From the NCBI RefSeq assembly GCF_046250185.1, contig NZ_CP176469.1: a stretch of DNA of 64,000 nucleotides; one strand, 5' to 3'. Within the stretch, counting starts at the first letter, position 1; every line of letters starts with the position of its first letter. Shown here piece by piece: positions 15,700-24,449 of this stretch. The notes beneath the pieces were generated by a model, which saw only the letters and a list, made by a program, of their open reading frames with translations, searched no databases and was not told where the DNA came from. The DNA comes from Litorimonas sp046250185 (lineage in GTDB: Bacteria; Pseudomonadota; Alphaproteobacteria; Caulobacterales; Maricaulaceae). Made by a program: the position numbers and the translations under genes.

Positions 15700-17301
15700 A
15701 TGGAATTGCAAACGCTTAAATCCGAAGACCTATCCAAACGCGGACAACGGCGTATTCGTCGCGGCCTGTTTGAAGCTTTTTTAGATGCGTGCAAAACCCA
15801 AGGGCCGAAGACGAAAATTGTCACGGATGGCGACGGACGGGTCTTTACCTATGCCGATCTCCGCCAAGCCGCCTTCGCGCTCTCTGCACCTTTACGCAAA
15901 ATGACTGAGCCAGACGAGACGGTTGGTATCCTGCTGCCCACGGGGGCTGGCGCGGTGATCGCTCTCCTATCCGTGCATGCTGCGGGGCGCACACCCGCCA
16001 TGCTCAATTTCTCTGCTGGGATCAAAAATCTGAAAGCGGCCTCAGCAACAGCACCGCTTAAAACTGTGATCACAGCTCGAAAATTCATCGATATTGCAGG
16101 CCTAGCCTCGCTCATGGTGGAGTTGTCAGAGGTCGTCAATATCGTCTACCTCGAAGACATGCGTGAAGCGATTGGCGTTTCGGGGAAGATACGCGCCGTC
16201 ATGGGCCCAATCTTCCCAGCCCTCTTTGTGCCCCGTCCTGATCCCGACGATACTGCCATCGTTCTGTTCACCTCTGGCACGGAAGGCAATCCCAAAGGCG
16301 TCGTCCTGACCCATGCCAATATCCTCGCAAATATCGAACAGATCGAAGAGCATGTGCAACTGCAAAAGGGTGATATTTTCTTCAACCCGCTCCCGACATT
16401 TCACTGCTACGGCCTAACAGCGGGGACACTCTGGCCGATCTTTAGCGGCTTTCATGTGGTTCTCCACCCCTCACCACTGCAGACGAAAACGATTGCCAAG
16501 CGGATATTTAAAACGCGTTCGACTGTCCTGTTCGCGACTGACACGTTCTTGCAGCAATATATGCGCGCCAGTGCCGATGGCGGGCTAAGCTCTCTGCGCA
16601 TCGCGGTGTGTGGGGCGGAACGCGTCCGCGAAGAAACGCGCAAAACGGCGGAGCAGCGCTTCTCTTTTGAGGTATTGGAAGGATACGGCGTCACGGAATG
16701 TGCGCCTGTGCTGGCCGCGAACCAACCAGGCGACATTCGGGCTGGCACGATTGGAAAGATGCTGCCTGGGATCGAAACGCGGTTGGAGCCTGTCGAAGGT
16801 CTTGAGGATGCAGGCCGTCTGTGGGTGCGCGGGCCGAACATTATGAAAGGCTATATTTCGCCCGATCAGCCCGGCAAAGTTGTTCCCTTACCCGAAGGCT
16901 GGCACGATACAGGTGATGTTGTGTCAGTCGACCAAGAGGGGTATTTCGTCATTCGCGGGCGAATTAAGCGCTTCGCCAAAATTGGCGGGGAAATGGTATC
17001 GCTGACCGTGGTCGAAAACTGCGCCTCCGCGATTTGGCCAGAATATATGCACGCCGCCGCGATCGTCCCTGACCTCAAACGCGGGGAGCAAATTATCCTC
17101 GTGACCGATCATCCTGATCCCAAACGCCATGAACTCCTTGCATGGGCGCAAACCCATGGTGTGCCAGAAATCGCGGTGCCGAAGAAGATCGTCTCCGTTC
17201 CCGCCCTCCCTGTTTTGGGAACGGGCAAGTTGGACTACCTCTCAGTGACAGCTATGGCCGAAGACGCGTTGGGAATAGTCAAAGACGGGGCGGGTGCGTA
17301 A
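15700..17301 (+). CDS. AMP-binding acyl-CoA/acyl-ACP ligase, Aas C-terminal-domain-like
   Basis: The 533-aa adenylate-forming enzyme has the P-loop motif VLFTSGTEGNPKGVVLTHAN (about 189-208), the A5 motif EGYGVTECAPVLA, the hinge region TGDVVSVDQEGYFVIRGRIKRFAKIGGEMVSL, and a late catalytic lysine in LPVLGTGKLDYLSV. These details are closest to the ligase half of Aas (acyl-ACP synthetase/2-acylglycerophosphoethanolamine acyltransferase). The acyltransferase half of Aas is absent, so this is a stand-alone fatty acyl ligase. It would activate free fatty acids with ATP for membrane lipid repair or entry to the acyl-ACP pool. It ends 12 bp before the convergent helicase gene. Confidence 0.78.
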   Translation: MELQTLKSEDLSKRGQRRIRRGLFEAFLDACKTQGPKTKIVTDGDGRVFTYADLRQAAFALSAPLRKMTEPDETVGILLPTGAGAVIALLSVHAAGRTPAMLNFSAGIKNLKAASATAPLKTVITARKFIDIAGLASLMVELSEVVNIVYLEDMREAIGVSGKIRAVMGPIFPALFVPRPDPDDTAIVLFTSGTEGNPKGVVLTHANILANIEQIEEHVQLQKGDIFFNPLPTFHCYGLTAGTLWPIFSGFHVVLHPSPLQTKTIAKRIFKTRSTVLFATDTFLQQYMRASADGGLSSLRIAVCGAERVREETRKTAEQRFSFEVLEGYGVTECAPVLAANQPGDIRAGTIGKMLPGIETRLEPVEGLEDAGRLWVRGPNIMKGYISPDQPGKVVPLPEGWHDTGDVVSVDQEGYFVIRGRIKRFAKIGGEMVSLTVVENCASAIWPEYMHAAAIVPDLKRGEQIILVTDHPDPKRHELLAWAQTHGVPEIAVPKKIVSVPALPVLGTGKLDYLSVTAMAEDALGIVKDGAGA

Positions 17302-17313
17302 GCCCAAGCTAGT

Positions 17314-19290
17314 TTATCTGCGGTCCTTTTTGCGTGTGTTTTTGCGGGCGCCTTTTTGTACGCCAGCACCACCGTCTTTTTTAGCCGCCGCTCTCGCTAG
17401 CTTTTTCTTATGCGGTTTCTTTGGCTTTCCTTCGCCGAATTTTCCAGCATTTGACTTGGAGCTATAACTCGTCGGCGCAGCGCCTGATCCACCCTCACGC
17501 GACTCTTCGCGCGGTTTGCGCTTTGGTTTGTCGGTATGGTCTTTTTTGCCGTAGTCTTTTTTGCGCGAAAACTCGCGCTTATCGCTGTAATCCTTTTTGC
17601 CTTTACCCTGATAGGATTTGGACTTCGGACGACCCGCCCCGCCTTTATCGCGGTTATACGCGCTGGATTGATTGAAGTCTGGCAGACCAGAAATCCGCGT
17701 GGCTGTGATCGCCTTTTCAATCTTCCCGTCTGGACCAATCGTGTCAATAAAGCCGTCAACGGCCCCTGCATCAAGTTCAAAAAACGTCTGAGTATCGGTA
17801 ATTTTAATCGTCCCAATATCCGCTTTCTTGAGGCCACCTGATTTCAGTAGCATCGGCAAAATCCACTTAGGCTCGGCCTTTTGCTTGCGGCCCAGATTAA
17901 GCGAGAACCAGACGCCGTTGTCGAAATCACTTCGCACAGTCGGGGCTTTGCCGCGATTGTCATTCCCGCCGTCATAGCCTGCATGAACCAGTTCTTCTGG
18001 CGCAGACTGGCCTGCGCGATACTGACGAATGAAAGCAGTCGCGATATGTTCTGGCGTGTGAGATTTTAGCAAGCGCTTGACCATAGTGCGCTCTTCCTCT
18101 GTGACCTCGCTGTCGAGTGTCATATTACCCAGCAAGCGTTCGTTGTCGCGAGAGATGATTTCGTCCGCTGTGGGCGGGCCTGACCATTCGGCTGTGATAT
18201 TCGCGTCTTTTAAGACACGTTCCGCATTGCGGCGGCGATTGGGCGTCACGATCAGCGCCGAGACACCTTTGCGACCTGCACGCCCCGTTCGGCCAGACCG
18301 ATGCAGCAGCGCTTCGCGGTTCTTCGGAACGTCAGCATGAATCACAAGCTCCAAATCAGGTAGATCTAGCCCGCGTGCGGCAACGTCTGTGGCGATACAC
18401 ACCTGCGCACGACCATCGCGCAGGGCTTGCAGCGCGCTACTCCGCTCTTTCTGAGATAGCTCTCCTGACAGCGCGACCACAGAGAAGCCGCGATTGTTAA
18501 ACCGTTGCGTCATGCGGTTCACAGCAATCCGCGTATCCCCAAAGACAATGGCGTTTTTCGCATTATAAAACCGCAGCACATTGATGATCGCGTTTTCAGC
18601 ATCACCCTTCCCCACAGTCATGGCGCGGTATTCAATATCGACGTGTTGCTTGGCCTCAGCCGCTGTATTCACACGCACAGCATTGCGCTGATATTTTTTC
18701 GTCATGCCCAGGATCGTCTTCGGCACAGTCGCGGAGAACATCAAAGTGCGGCGTTCCTCTGGTGCGGCGCCGAGGATTTGCTCTAGCTCCTCACGGAAAC
18801 CCATCTTCAGCATTTCGTCCGCTTCGTCCAAGACTATGGCTTGCAGTTCCGTCATATCTAGCGAACCACGCTTGATATGATCACACAGACGTCCCGGCGT
18901 GCCGACAACGATATGTGCGCCTTGGGCTAGCGCCCGACGTTCATCACGCATGTCCATGCCGCCGACACAGCTTGCCGTTTTCACGCCCGCTTCTTTATAA
19001 AGCCAGTCTAATTCCCGTTTGACCTGCAAAGCCAGTTCACGGGTCGGAGCAATCGCGAGCGCGAGCGGGGCATCTGCGCGCATAAAGGCCGCACCATCGC
19101 CCAGTAATGTCGACGCCATAGCTAGACCAAAAGCGACTGTTTTACCTGACCCCGTCTGCGCAGAGACCAGTAAATCTTCACCCAGGAGGTCGGGATCCAA
19201 TACCGCGTCTTGCACAGGCGTCAGCGATGTGTAGCCCTTTTTGGAAAGGGCGTCAGCGAGCGCAGGATGCGCGTGTTGGATATTGGACAT
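17314..19290 (-). CDS. DEAD-box ATP-dependent RNA helicase with DbpA-type RNA-binding domain
   Basis: The 658-aa helicase has all DEAD-box motifs: Q motif TSLTPVQ, AQTGSGKT, PTRELALQ, VLDEADEMLKMGF, SAT in MFSATVPKT, and HRSGRTGRAGRKG. After the two RecA domains (to about residue 370) comes a DbpA/CsdA-like RNA-binding domain (VWFSLNLGRKQKAEPKWILP ... FFELDAGAVDGFIDTI, about 460-540). A 110-residue tail rich in Lys, Arg and Gly follows and would add unspecific RNA affinity. This plan fits DeaD/CsdA-type helicases that act in ribosome assembly and cold-stress RNA remodelling. Confidence 0.9.
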   Translation of the reverse strand: MSNIQHAHPALADALSKKGYTSLTPVQDAVLDPDLLGEDLLVSAQTGSGKTVAFGLAMASTLLGDGAAFMRADAPLALAIAPTRELALQVKRELDWLYKEAGVKTASCVGGMDMRDERRALAQGAHIVVGTPGRLCDHIKRGSLDMTELQAIVLDEADEMLKMGFREELEQILGAAPEERRTLMFSATVPKTILGMTKKYQRNAVRVNTAAEAKQHVDIEYRAMTVGKGDAENAIINVLRFYNAKNAIVFGDTRIAVNRMTQRFNNRGFSVVALSGELSQKERSSALQALRDGRAQVCIATDVAARGLDLPDLELVIHADVPKNREALLHRSGRTGRAGRKGVSALIVTPNRRRNAERVLKDANITAEWSGPPTADEIISRDNERLLGNMTLDSEVTEEERTMVKRLLKSHTPEHIATAFIRQYRAGQSAPEELVHAGYDGGNDNRGKAPTVRSDFDNGVWFSLNLGRKQKAEPKWILPMLLKSGGLKKADIGTIKITDTQTFFELDAGAVDGFIDTIGPDGKIEKAITATRISGLPDFNQSSAYNRDKGGAGRPKSKSYQGKGKKDYSDKREFSRKKDYGKKDHTDKPKRKPREESREGGSGAAPTSYSSKSNAGKFGEGKPKKPHKKKLARAAAKKDGGAGVQKGARKNTRKKDRR

Positions 19291-19502
19291 GAATTATCTT
19301 TCTGTCGGCACAAATCGTCGATCGTGTGTCTGCCGCACTTCGTTCTGCGCTCCCTATGGCGTTTGACCGCGCTTGCAAAGCAAAGACTTCACTTTCACGG
19401 TAAAGTCATACGAGATTGTGAACACAACCGAATGAGAATTATTTGCATGTTTTGCGTCAAAGTGGCAGTGCTAATCCATAATAAGAAGACTGGGATACAG
19501 CT

Positions 19503-20696
19503 ATGAAATTACTGAATTCTATGATGGCAGGCTTTGTAAAAGTTGGGCAACTTACAATTATAGATGCCGATGGTAATCGCCATGTCCACGGCCCAGGGGG
19601 GCAACCAGAAGCCACAATCCGCCTGACTGATAAGGCGCTTTACAAGACTTTATTCCTCAATCCTGAACTGCGTGCGGGCGAGGCCTATATGGACGGCACG
19701 TTGATCTGCGAAGGTGGCGGGATTCGCGATTTGCTCGAAGTCTTTGCTTATAACCGTGACGGACTCCGGAAGCATCCCTTGCAAAAACTACTCAAGGGAT
19801 GGCTCAAGAAAATTCGGCGCTACCACCAGCGCAATGTCGCCTCTACTTCCCGCAAAAATGTGCAGCACCATTATGATTTATCGAATGATTTCTACCGCCT
19901 CTTCCTTGATGAAGATTTGCAATATAGCTGCGCCTATTGGCCCAGCATCGACATCACCTTGGAACAAGCGCAAACTGCAAAGAAGGCTCACATCGCGGCA
20001 AAGCTTAACCTCAAACCTGGCGACCGCGTTCTGGATATTGGTTGCGGCTGGGGCGGCATGGCAATCTATCTGGCGAAGACGTTCGGCGTTTCTGTCGTTG
20101 GCGTCACCCTCTCAGACGAGCAGCACGCCATGGGGCGGCAACGGGTCAAAGATGCGGGATTAGAAGACAAGGTCGACATTCGTCTTCAAGACTACCGCGA
20201 CATAAACGATACATTTGACGCCGTTGTTTCTGTCGGCATGTTTGAGCATGTTGGAATCGCGCACTATCAAACCTATTTTTCAAAAATTCACGAGCTGCTG
20301 ACGGATGATGGCTGCGCATTGGTTCACTCTATTGGTCGCAAGGGCGGGCCTGGCACCACGGGGGCTTGGATCAGGAAATATATTTTCCCCGGCGGCTACT
20401 CCCCCGCCCTGTCAGAGACATTTGCCGAGATCGAGAAAGCCAATCTCTGGGTCACGGATTGCGAAATTTTACGCCTGCACTACGCAGAAACCCTGCTGGA
20501 ATGGGATAAGCGGTTTCAAGCCAATCGTGCGACCGTGGCGGAAATGTTTGACGAAAAATTCTGCCGTATGTGGGAGTTTTATCTCATCGTCAGTGAGTTT
20601 TCGTTCCGCCATGGCAAGCACATGAATTTCCAAATCCAGATGAGCAAGACCGTGAACGCCCTCCCCATCACACGAGATTATATGATGGACGCCTAG
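19503..20696 (+). CDS. Cyclopropane-fatty-acyl-phospholipid synthase family methyltransferase
   Basis: The 397-aa protein has a lipid-binding N-terminal domain (residues 1-110) and a SAM domain with VLDIGCGWGGMAIYLAKTFG, the YSCAYW motif, and the MFEHVGIAHYQTYF active-site segment. These are the hallmarks of cyclopropane synthase, which transfers a methylene from SAM to double bonds of membrane phospholipid acyl chains. The usual family length is about 380-400 aa. Some relatives instead methylate lipids or make other branched acyl chains, so cyclopropane formation is likely but not certain. It overlaps the convergent alpha-galactosidase gene by 4 nt. Confidence 0.87.
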   Translation: MKLLNSMMAGFVKVGQLTIIDADGNRHVHGPGGQPEATIRLTDKALYKTLFLNPELRAGEAYMDGTLICEGGGIRDLLEVFAYNRDGLRKHPLQKLLKGWLKKIRRYHQRNVASTSRKNVQHHYDLSNDFYRLFLDEDLQYSCAYWPSIDITLEQAQTAKKAHIAAKLNLKPGDRVLDIGCGWGGMAIYLAKTFGVSVVGVTLSDEQHAMGRQRVKDAGLEDKVDIRLQDYRDINDTFDAVVSVGMFEHVGIAHYQTYFSKIHELLTDDGCALVHSIGRKGGPGTTGAWIRKYIFPGGYSPALSETFAEIEKANLWVTDCEILRLHYAETLLEWDKRFQANRATVAEMFDEKFCRMWEFYLIVSEFSFRHGKHMNFQIQMSKTVNALPITRDYMMDA

Positions 20697-22906
20697 CGCT
20701 TTCTTCGAAGCACAAATAGGTGCGAGGCGAAATCGCCGCGGTCCATATATCGCACGCCCGCTTGAGGCTGTCCGCAGGTCACATATGGCAGAGCTAGGCC
20801 ATGCTGCATCAGCGTATCGCCGTGATAAATTGTGCCGTCTTCCTGCAATTCATAGGCAGCCACAGGGTCAAGATCAGCTAGGTTAGCCCGGCGAAACGGC
20901 AGGTTCGGGGCAGAGAGGATATGGAAGTAAGCGACGTAAATAGTTCGACGATCGCGTGTTATGTATTGCCAACATATCTGGGTGTCGTCTGAGATCAAAC
21001 GCGTGAATTCTCCCCCGATGAAATCACCCGAAGTATTGGCGGCAAGGCGCATCAACTCACGTAGTAAATCTACATCAGTATCTATATCTAAACTATTGAG
21101 AGATATGCCTTTTGCGGCACATAATGCTCCTGCATTGTAGCGCGTTTTAATTGAACTAATACGCCCGTTTTGGTGACTGGGTGACGGTCCGATATAGGCC
21201 GTCATAACGTCCAGCGGATAAAGGTATGATGCCCCATTGATAATCGCCAGCCGTCCTATCGGATCGCTCATATCACTGATCCAGCCCTGCGGCATAAAGC
21301 TAAGCATGCCGAGGTCAAAGCGGTTCCCGCCACTAGCACAGGTCTCGAACAAGACATCTGGATAAGCCTCCATCAATCGACGTAAAAGACCGTAGAGACC
21401 GAGCATATAACGATGCGGAACTTCCAACTGCCGCCCTTTTGGCAAAGCGGTAGACCCCGCTTCGGTCATGTTGCGGTTCATATCCCACTTCACATAGTCA
21501 ATATCTCCGCACGCCAGCAGCGCTTCGATCTGATCATAAATATTGTCCACGACCTCTTTTCGCGTAAAGTCCAGCGTCAGTTGATTGCGTCCAAGGGATG
21601 GTTTCCGCTCTGGGACTTGCAAGGCCCAATCGGGATGGTCTTCAAATAATTGACTATTCGGGCTAACCATTTCTGGCTCGATCCAAAGGCCAAATTTCAA
21701 GCCCTTTGCACGCACCCTCGCGGCCAGGGCTGGGATCCCTGACGGAAAGCGCGCCATGTCCGCCGTCCAATCCCCTAGCGAGGACGTGTCATCACGGCGC
21801 CCCTCAAACCACCCATCGTCTAGCACCAACATCTGTACCCCGACGTCTTTGGCTTTATCTGCGAGGGTCAGGACTTTGGCTTCATCAATATCAAAATAAG
21901 CCGCCTCCCATGTATTGAGATAGGTTGGCCGAGCGATGTTCCGAAACCGCTCTGGAGAAACCTTGTTTTGTATGAAACGATGCCAAATACGGCTCATTCC
22001 GCGCAGGCCGTAAGGCGTGAAAACATGCAGCGCTTCTGGCGTGTAAAACGCCTCATTTGGGGCGAGATGCCACGCAAAATTGAAGGGGTTTATTCCAGCC
22101 AGAACCCTGACATCCTCAAATTCCCCTGTCTCAACAGAGAGGGAAAAATTGCCGCTATAGATCAGGGTCGAGGCAAAAACATTACCTGACGTTTCCGTTG
22201 CCCCCCGTTCCATGACAGCCAAAAACGGGTTGTGGGCTGCGCTAGATGTGCTGCGCGCGGAGTCGATCTCAAACCGCCCCATAGGCAGCTTCGTGCGTTC
22301 CGCATTAAACTCCCGCGACCAAGTGCCGTGGAGGTGTAGGACGTCATAATCATCGGGTGGCAGGTCAATCGTGCTACTCATTATATGCGTCAAATCAACG
22401 GGCGCTTTGCCAGAATTGCGCACGACTGATGACCGCGCCAACACGCCGTAATTTTGATAGATTGTGTAAAATAGCTCGACTTCCAGTCCGTGTAGCGGAT
22501 CAGCCAGATAGATAATCAGCGTCTCGCTTTCCCCGCCCCGCGCAGACGGTAAGCCGTCTAAATCGGGCTTGTCTATTGTCACAGTGTGGCGCACATATTT
22601 CAAAGTGAAGACAGAATTTCCATCAGCATTGACGCCGTGCAAAGCTGGACGGCGATAGTCTGAGGTGCCGAAAGTCGGATATTCCTGCGGTAGATCATTC
22701 AAGTTCAGATTAGGAACGCCTTGAAAGTGCGACGTTGCCCCACGGTCTACTCTGAAATGCGACGCAAGTTCTTCGGCATGTGCGATGGGTGCGCCATAAT
22801 ATACGTGCTGCAGCAACCCCTCATCTAATACCCGAAAAACATAGCTGAATTCGGCGTTGGTGAGCGCGAAAACTTTATCGTCTGAAATGGAAATCATCGA
22901 ACCCAT
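20693..22906 (-). CDS. Alpha-galactosidase, GH36
   Basis: The 737-aa enzyme follows the GH36 plan: an N-terminal beta-sandwich (1-320), a TIM barrel and a small C-terminal beta domain. The nucleophile aspartate is in DYVKWDMNRNMTE, and the acid/base aspartate is in WISDMSDPIGR after FETCASGGNRFDLGML. LVLDDGWFEGRRDD and GLKFGLWIEPEMVSPNS are further GH36 signatures. No signal peptide is visible, so it should hydrolyse alpha-galactosides such as melibiose or raffinose in the cytoplasm. The start may be 22906 or the ATG three codons later. It stands apart from the main sugar locus, between a lipid gene and the curli genes. Confidence 0.9.
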   Translation of the reverse strand: MGSMISISDDKVFALTNAEFSYVFRVLDEGLLQHVYYGAPIAHAEELASHFRVDRGATSHFQGVPNLNLNDLPQEYPTFGTSDYRRPALHGVNADGNSVFTLKYVRHTVTIDKPDLDGLPSARGGESETLIIYLADPLHGLEVELFYTIYQNYGVLARSSVVRNSGKAPVDLTHIMSSTIDLPPDDYDVLHLHGTWSREFNAERTKLPMGRFEIDSARSTSSAAHNPFLAVMERGATETSGNVFASTLIYSGNFSLSVETGEFEDVRVLAGINPFNFAWHLAPNEAFYTPEALHVFTPYGLRGMSRIWHRFIQNKVSPERFRNIARPTYLNTWEAAYFDIDEAKVLTLADKAKDVGVQMLVLDDGWFEGRRDDTSSLGDWTADMARFPSGIPALAARVRAKGLKFGLWIEPEMVSPNSQLFEDHPDWALQVPERKPSLGRNQLTLDFTRKEVVDNIYDQIEALLACGDIDYVKWDMNRNMTEAGSTALPKGRQLEVPHRYMLGLYGLLRRLMEAYPDVLFETCASGGNRFDLGMLSFMPQGWISDMSDPIGRLAIINGASYLYPLDVMTAYIGPSPSHQNGRISSIKTRYNAGALCAAKGISLNSLDIDTDVDLLRELMRLAANTSGDFIGGEFTRLISDDTQICWQYITRDRRTIYVAYFHILSAPNLPFRRANLADLDPVAAYELQEDGTIYHGDTLMQHGLALPYVTCGQPQAGVRYMDRGDFASHLFVLRRKR

Positions 22907-22991
22907 ACATGTTCATGGAATCGATAATTATGGGAGTAAAGCAATTTTCGTGACGTGGGAGAATGACATTCACACAGCCACTCGACCAGTA

Positions 22992-23573
22992 TTAGCCGCC
23001 GCCGCTATCAATGACGATCGCGCCGCTTTCAACTGACAGTCCATTTGCCTCCAAGAAGTCAGCAAAGTCCGCCTCTGGCTCTGGCGCGCTCAGCGCATTG
23101 TCTTGCAAGACTTGTCCTGCAACGGCCTGTGAATTCAAACTGCCATATGTAAAGTCGCCGTCAATATCACTGTCTGGCTGGCTCGTCTGGCTCAACCTGT
23201 TGAGCGTGAATAAGGCTTCAGCTACCTTATCGTCGGACTTAAAAACTCGCTTCATGCGCAACCTAATTTCAGAACAATCAAGATCTGCTGGCACTGGCAA
23301 ATTCGCGTCTGGACGGCATCGATCAGCATAAACTTTCAGCTGATCTATCGTGAGATTGTTTCTAGCGCTGGTCATGATTTGCGTGGTGTCCAGCGTGCCG
23401 TCACGTTTTGCGAGTTGGTTCATATTGGTTGTTGAGAGCGCGTTCACGGATGCCGTAACAGGTCGTGTGTCTTGGGCGACAGGCGCAGAATAGCTATCCG
23501 TTGTCTCACATGCGGTCAGTAGAGCCGTCGCACTGAGTGCCAGAAGGCAGATATGTGAGAACCTTTTAAACAT
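22992..23573 (-). CDS. Lipoprotein of unknown function at the end of the curli operon
   Basis: I start this 193-aa protein at ATG 23573, which has GGAGAG 8 nt upstream, 19 nt after the stop of the third curlin gene. The frame runs 16 codons further upstream but that part overlaps the curlin gene's end and lacks a signal. From 23573 the chain reads MFKRFSHICLLALSATALLTAC, a clear lipoprotein signal with Cys22. The mature part has a polar linker, two cysteines flanking a helical region (RCRPDANLP ... DLDCSEIRLRMKRVF) and an acidic tail ending IVIDSGGG. No known Csg protein is recognisable. Its place suggests a curli accessory, perhaps in the role of CsgE or an anchoring factor. Confidence 0.7.
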   Translation of the reverse strand: MFKRFSHICLLALSATALLTACETTDSYSAPVAQDTRPVTASVNALSTTNMNQLAKRDGTLDTTQIMTSARNNLTIDQLKVYADRCRPDANLPVPADLDCSEIRLRMKRVFKSDDKVAEALFTLNRLSQTSQPDSDIDGDFTYGSLNSQAVAGQVLQDNALSAPEPEADFADFLEANGLSVESGAIVIDSGGG

Positions 23574-23592
23574 CTGTATCTCTCCAGACGGG

Positions 23593-24381
23593 CTACCCGC
23601 CAGGCCCTTGTCCTGGGCCATATTGCTCTATCGTGATAGAGGCTCCGCCGTTTTGTTCAATAATTAGACCTGGAAAATTATCTGTCGGCAAGGAGAAATT
23701 GTCGCCGTGCTGTCGGTGAATGGCAAGATTGTCATCGCCATTTTGCAAAATATCTGACGTATTCCCATCGCCAATCTGCTCTTGCTCTGATGTGTTGTTG
23801 CTACCGTTTTGAACGGATGTGGCAAGGTTGTCATTGCCAAACTGGGTGATCGTTGCCGTGTTATTATATTGGGCGATGCCCGCCACAAGTGATGTCTGGT
23901 TGACGCTGGCAATATTGCCGCTACCTGCCTGATAGACTTCGGCCGCATTGGCGAGACCTGTCGTCAGCCCTGACGCATCTTGAACGATGGTCACGTCATT
24001 TTGTGTGCCTGTTTGTGCAAAGGTCGCGCTATTGGTCGCGCCGCTACTGCTTTGGGTCACGCTATAGGTATTGTCATCGCCTTCGATGTCGAGCGTGGCT
24101 TCGTTATTGTCGCCTGTCTGTTCGACCTTGCTATCAGTGGTCCCATTGCTTGTGCCTGCGCCTTGATTGACGGTGACGCGGTTGCCTGACCCCGATTGAC
24201 GCACGATGGAGGTGTTATTATTGCCGGTCGTTGAAACGGCCGCGATATTGTCTGGCCCTACCTGCTCAATATCCACAATATTTGGATTAACTTGAGCGTT
24301 CGCAGAATGAGCGCCACCTGCGAGGAGGCCGCTGCAAAAGAGAAGCTTGAAGCAGTTTTTGAGCTTGCGAGAAACGGACAT
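23593..24381 (-). CDS. Curlin-repeat protein, short (CsgA/CsgB-like)
   Basis: The 262-aa protein has a signal peptide (to about ANAQ, residue 30) followed by curlin-type repeats of roughly 20-24 residues with the strand-turn-strand pattern, for example SIVRQSGSGNRVTVNQ, ATITQFGNDNLATSVQNGSN and SDILQNGDDNLAIHRQHG. Curlin repeats stack into the cross-beta fibre of curli. It is the shortest of the three, and its last segment (LIIEQNGGASITIEQYGP) ends in a glycine-rich tail. It could be the minor, nucleating subunit like CsgB, but that is inference. The ribosome site AAGGAA precedes ATG 24381. A stem-loop lies 23 nt upstream of the start. Confidence 0.88.
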   Translation of the reverse strand: MSVSRKLKNCFKLLFCSGLLAGGAHSANAQVNPNIVDIEQVGPDNIAAVSTTGNNNTSIVRQSGSGNRVTVNQGAGTSNGTTDSKVEQTGDNNEATLDIEGDDNTYSVTQSSSGATNSATFAQTGTQNDVTIVQDASGLTTGLANAAEVYQAGSGNIASVNQTSLVAGIAQYNNTATITQFGNDNLATSVQNGSNNTSEQEQIGDGNTSDILQNGDDNLAIHRQHGDNFSLPTDNFPGLIIEQNGGASITIEQYGPGQGPGG

Positions 24382-24403
24382 AATGAAATTCCTTAAAAGA
24401 GGT

Positions 24404-24426
24404 GAGATCGCCCAAAAGGCGACCTC
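24404..24426 (-). terminator. Stem-loop between curlin genes (attenuator-like)
   Basis: On the minus-strand RNA, GAGGTCGCC pairs with GGCGATCTC (9 bp, one G-U) around a 5-nt U-rich loop. It is followed by TCTTTT and then the ribosome site of the next curlin gene. It could act as a leaky terminator or protect the upstream mRNA end. Confidence 0.5.
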
Positions 24427-24449
24427 AATATTATAGGGAGTCGCTCAGT

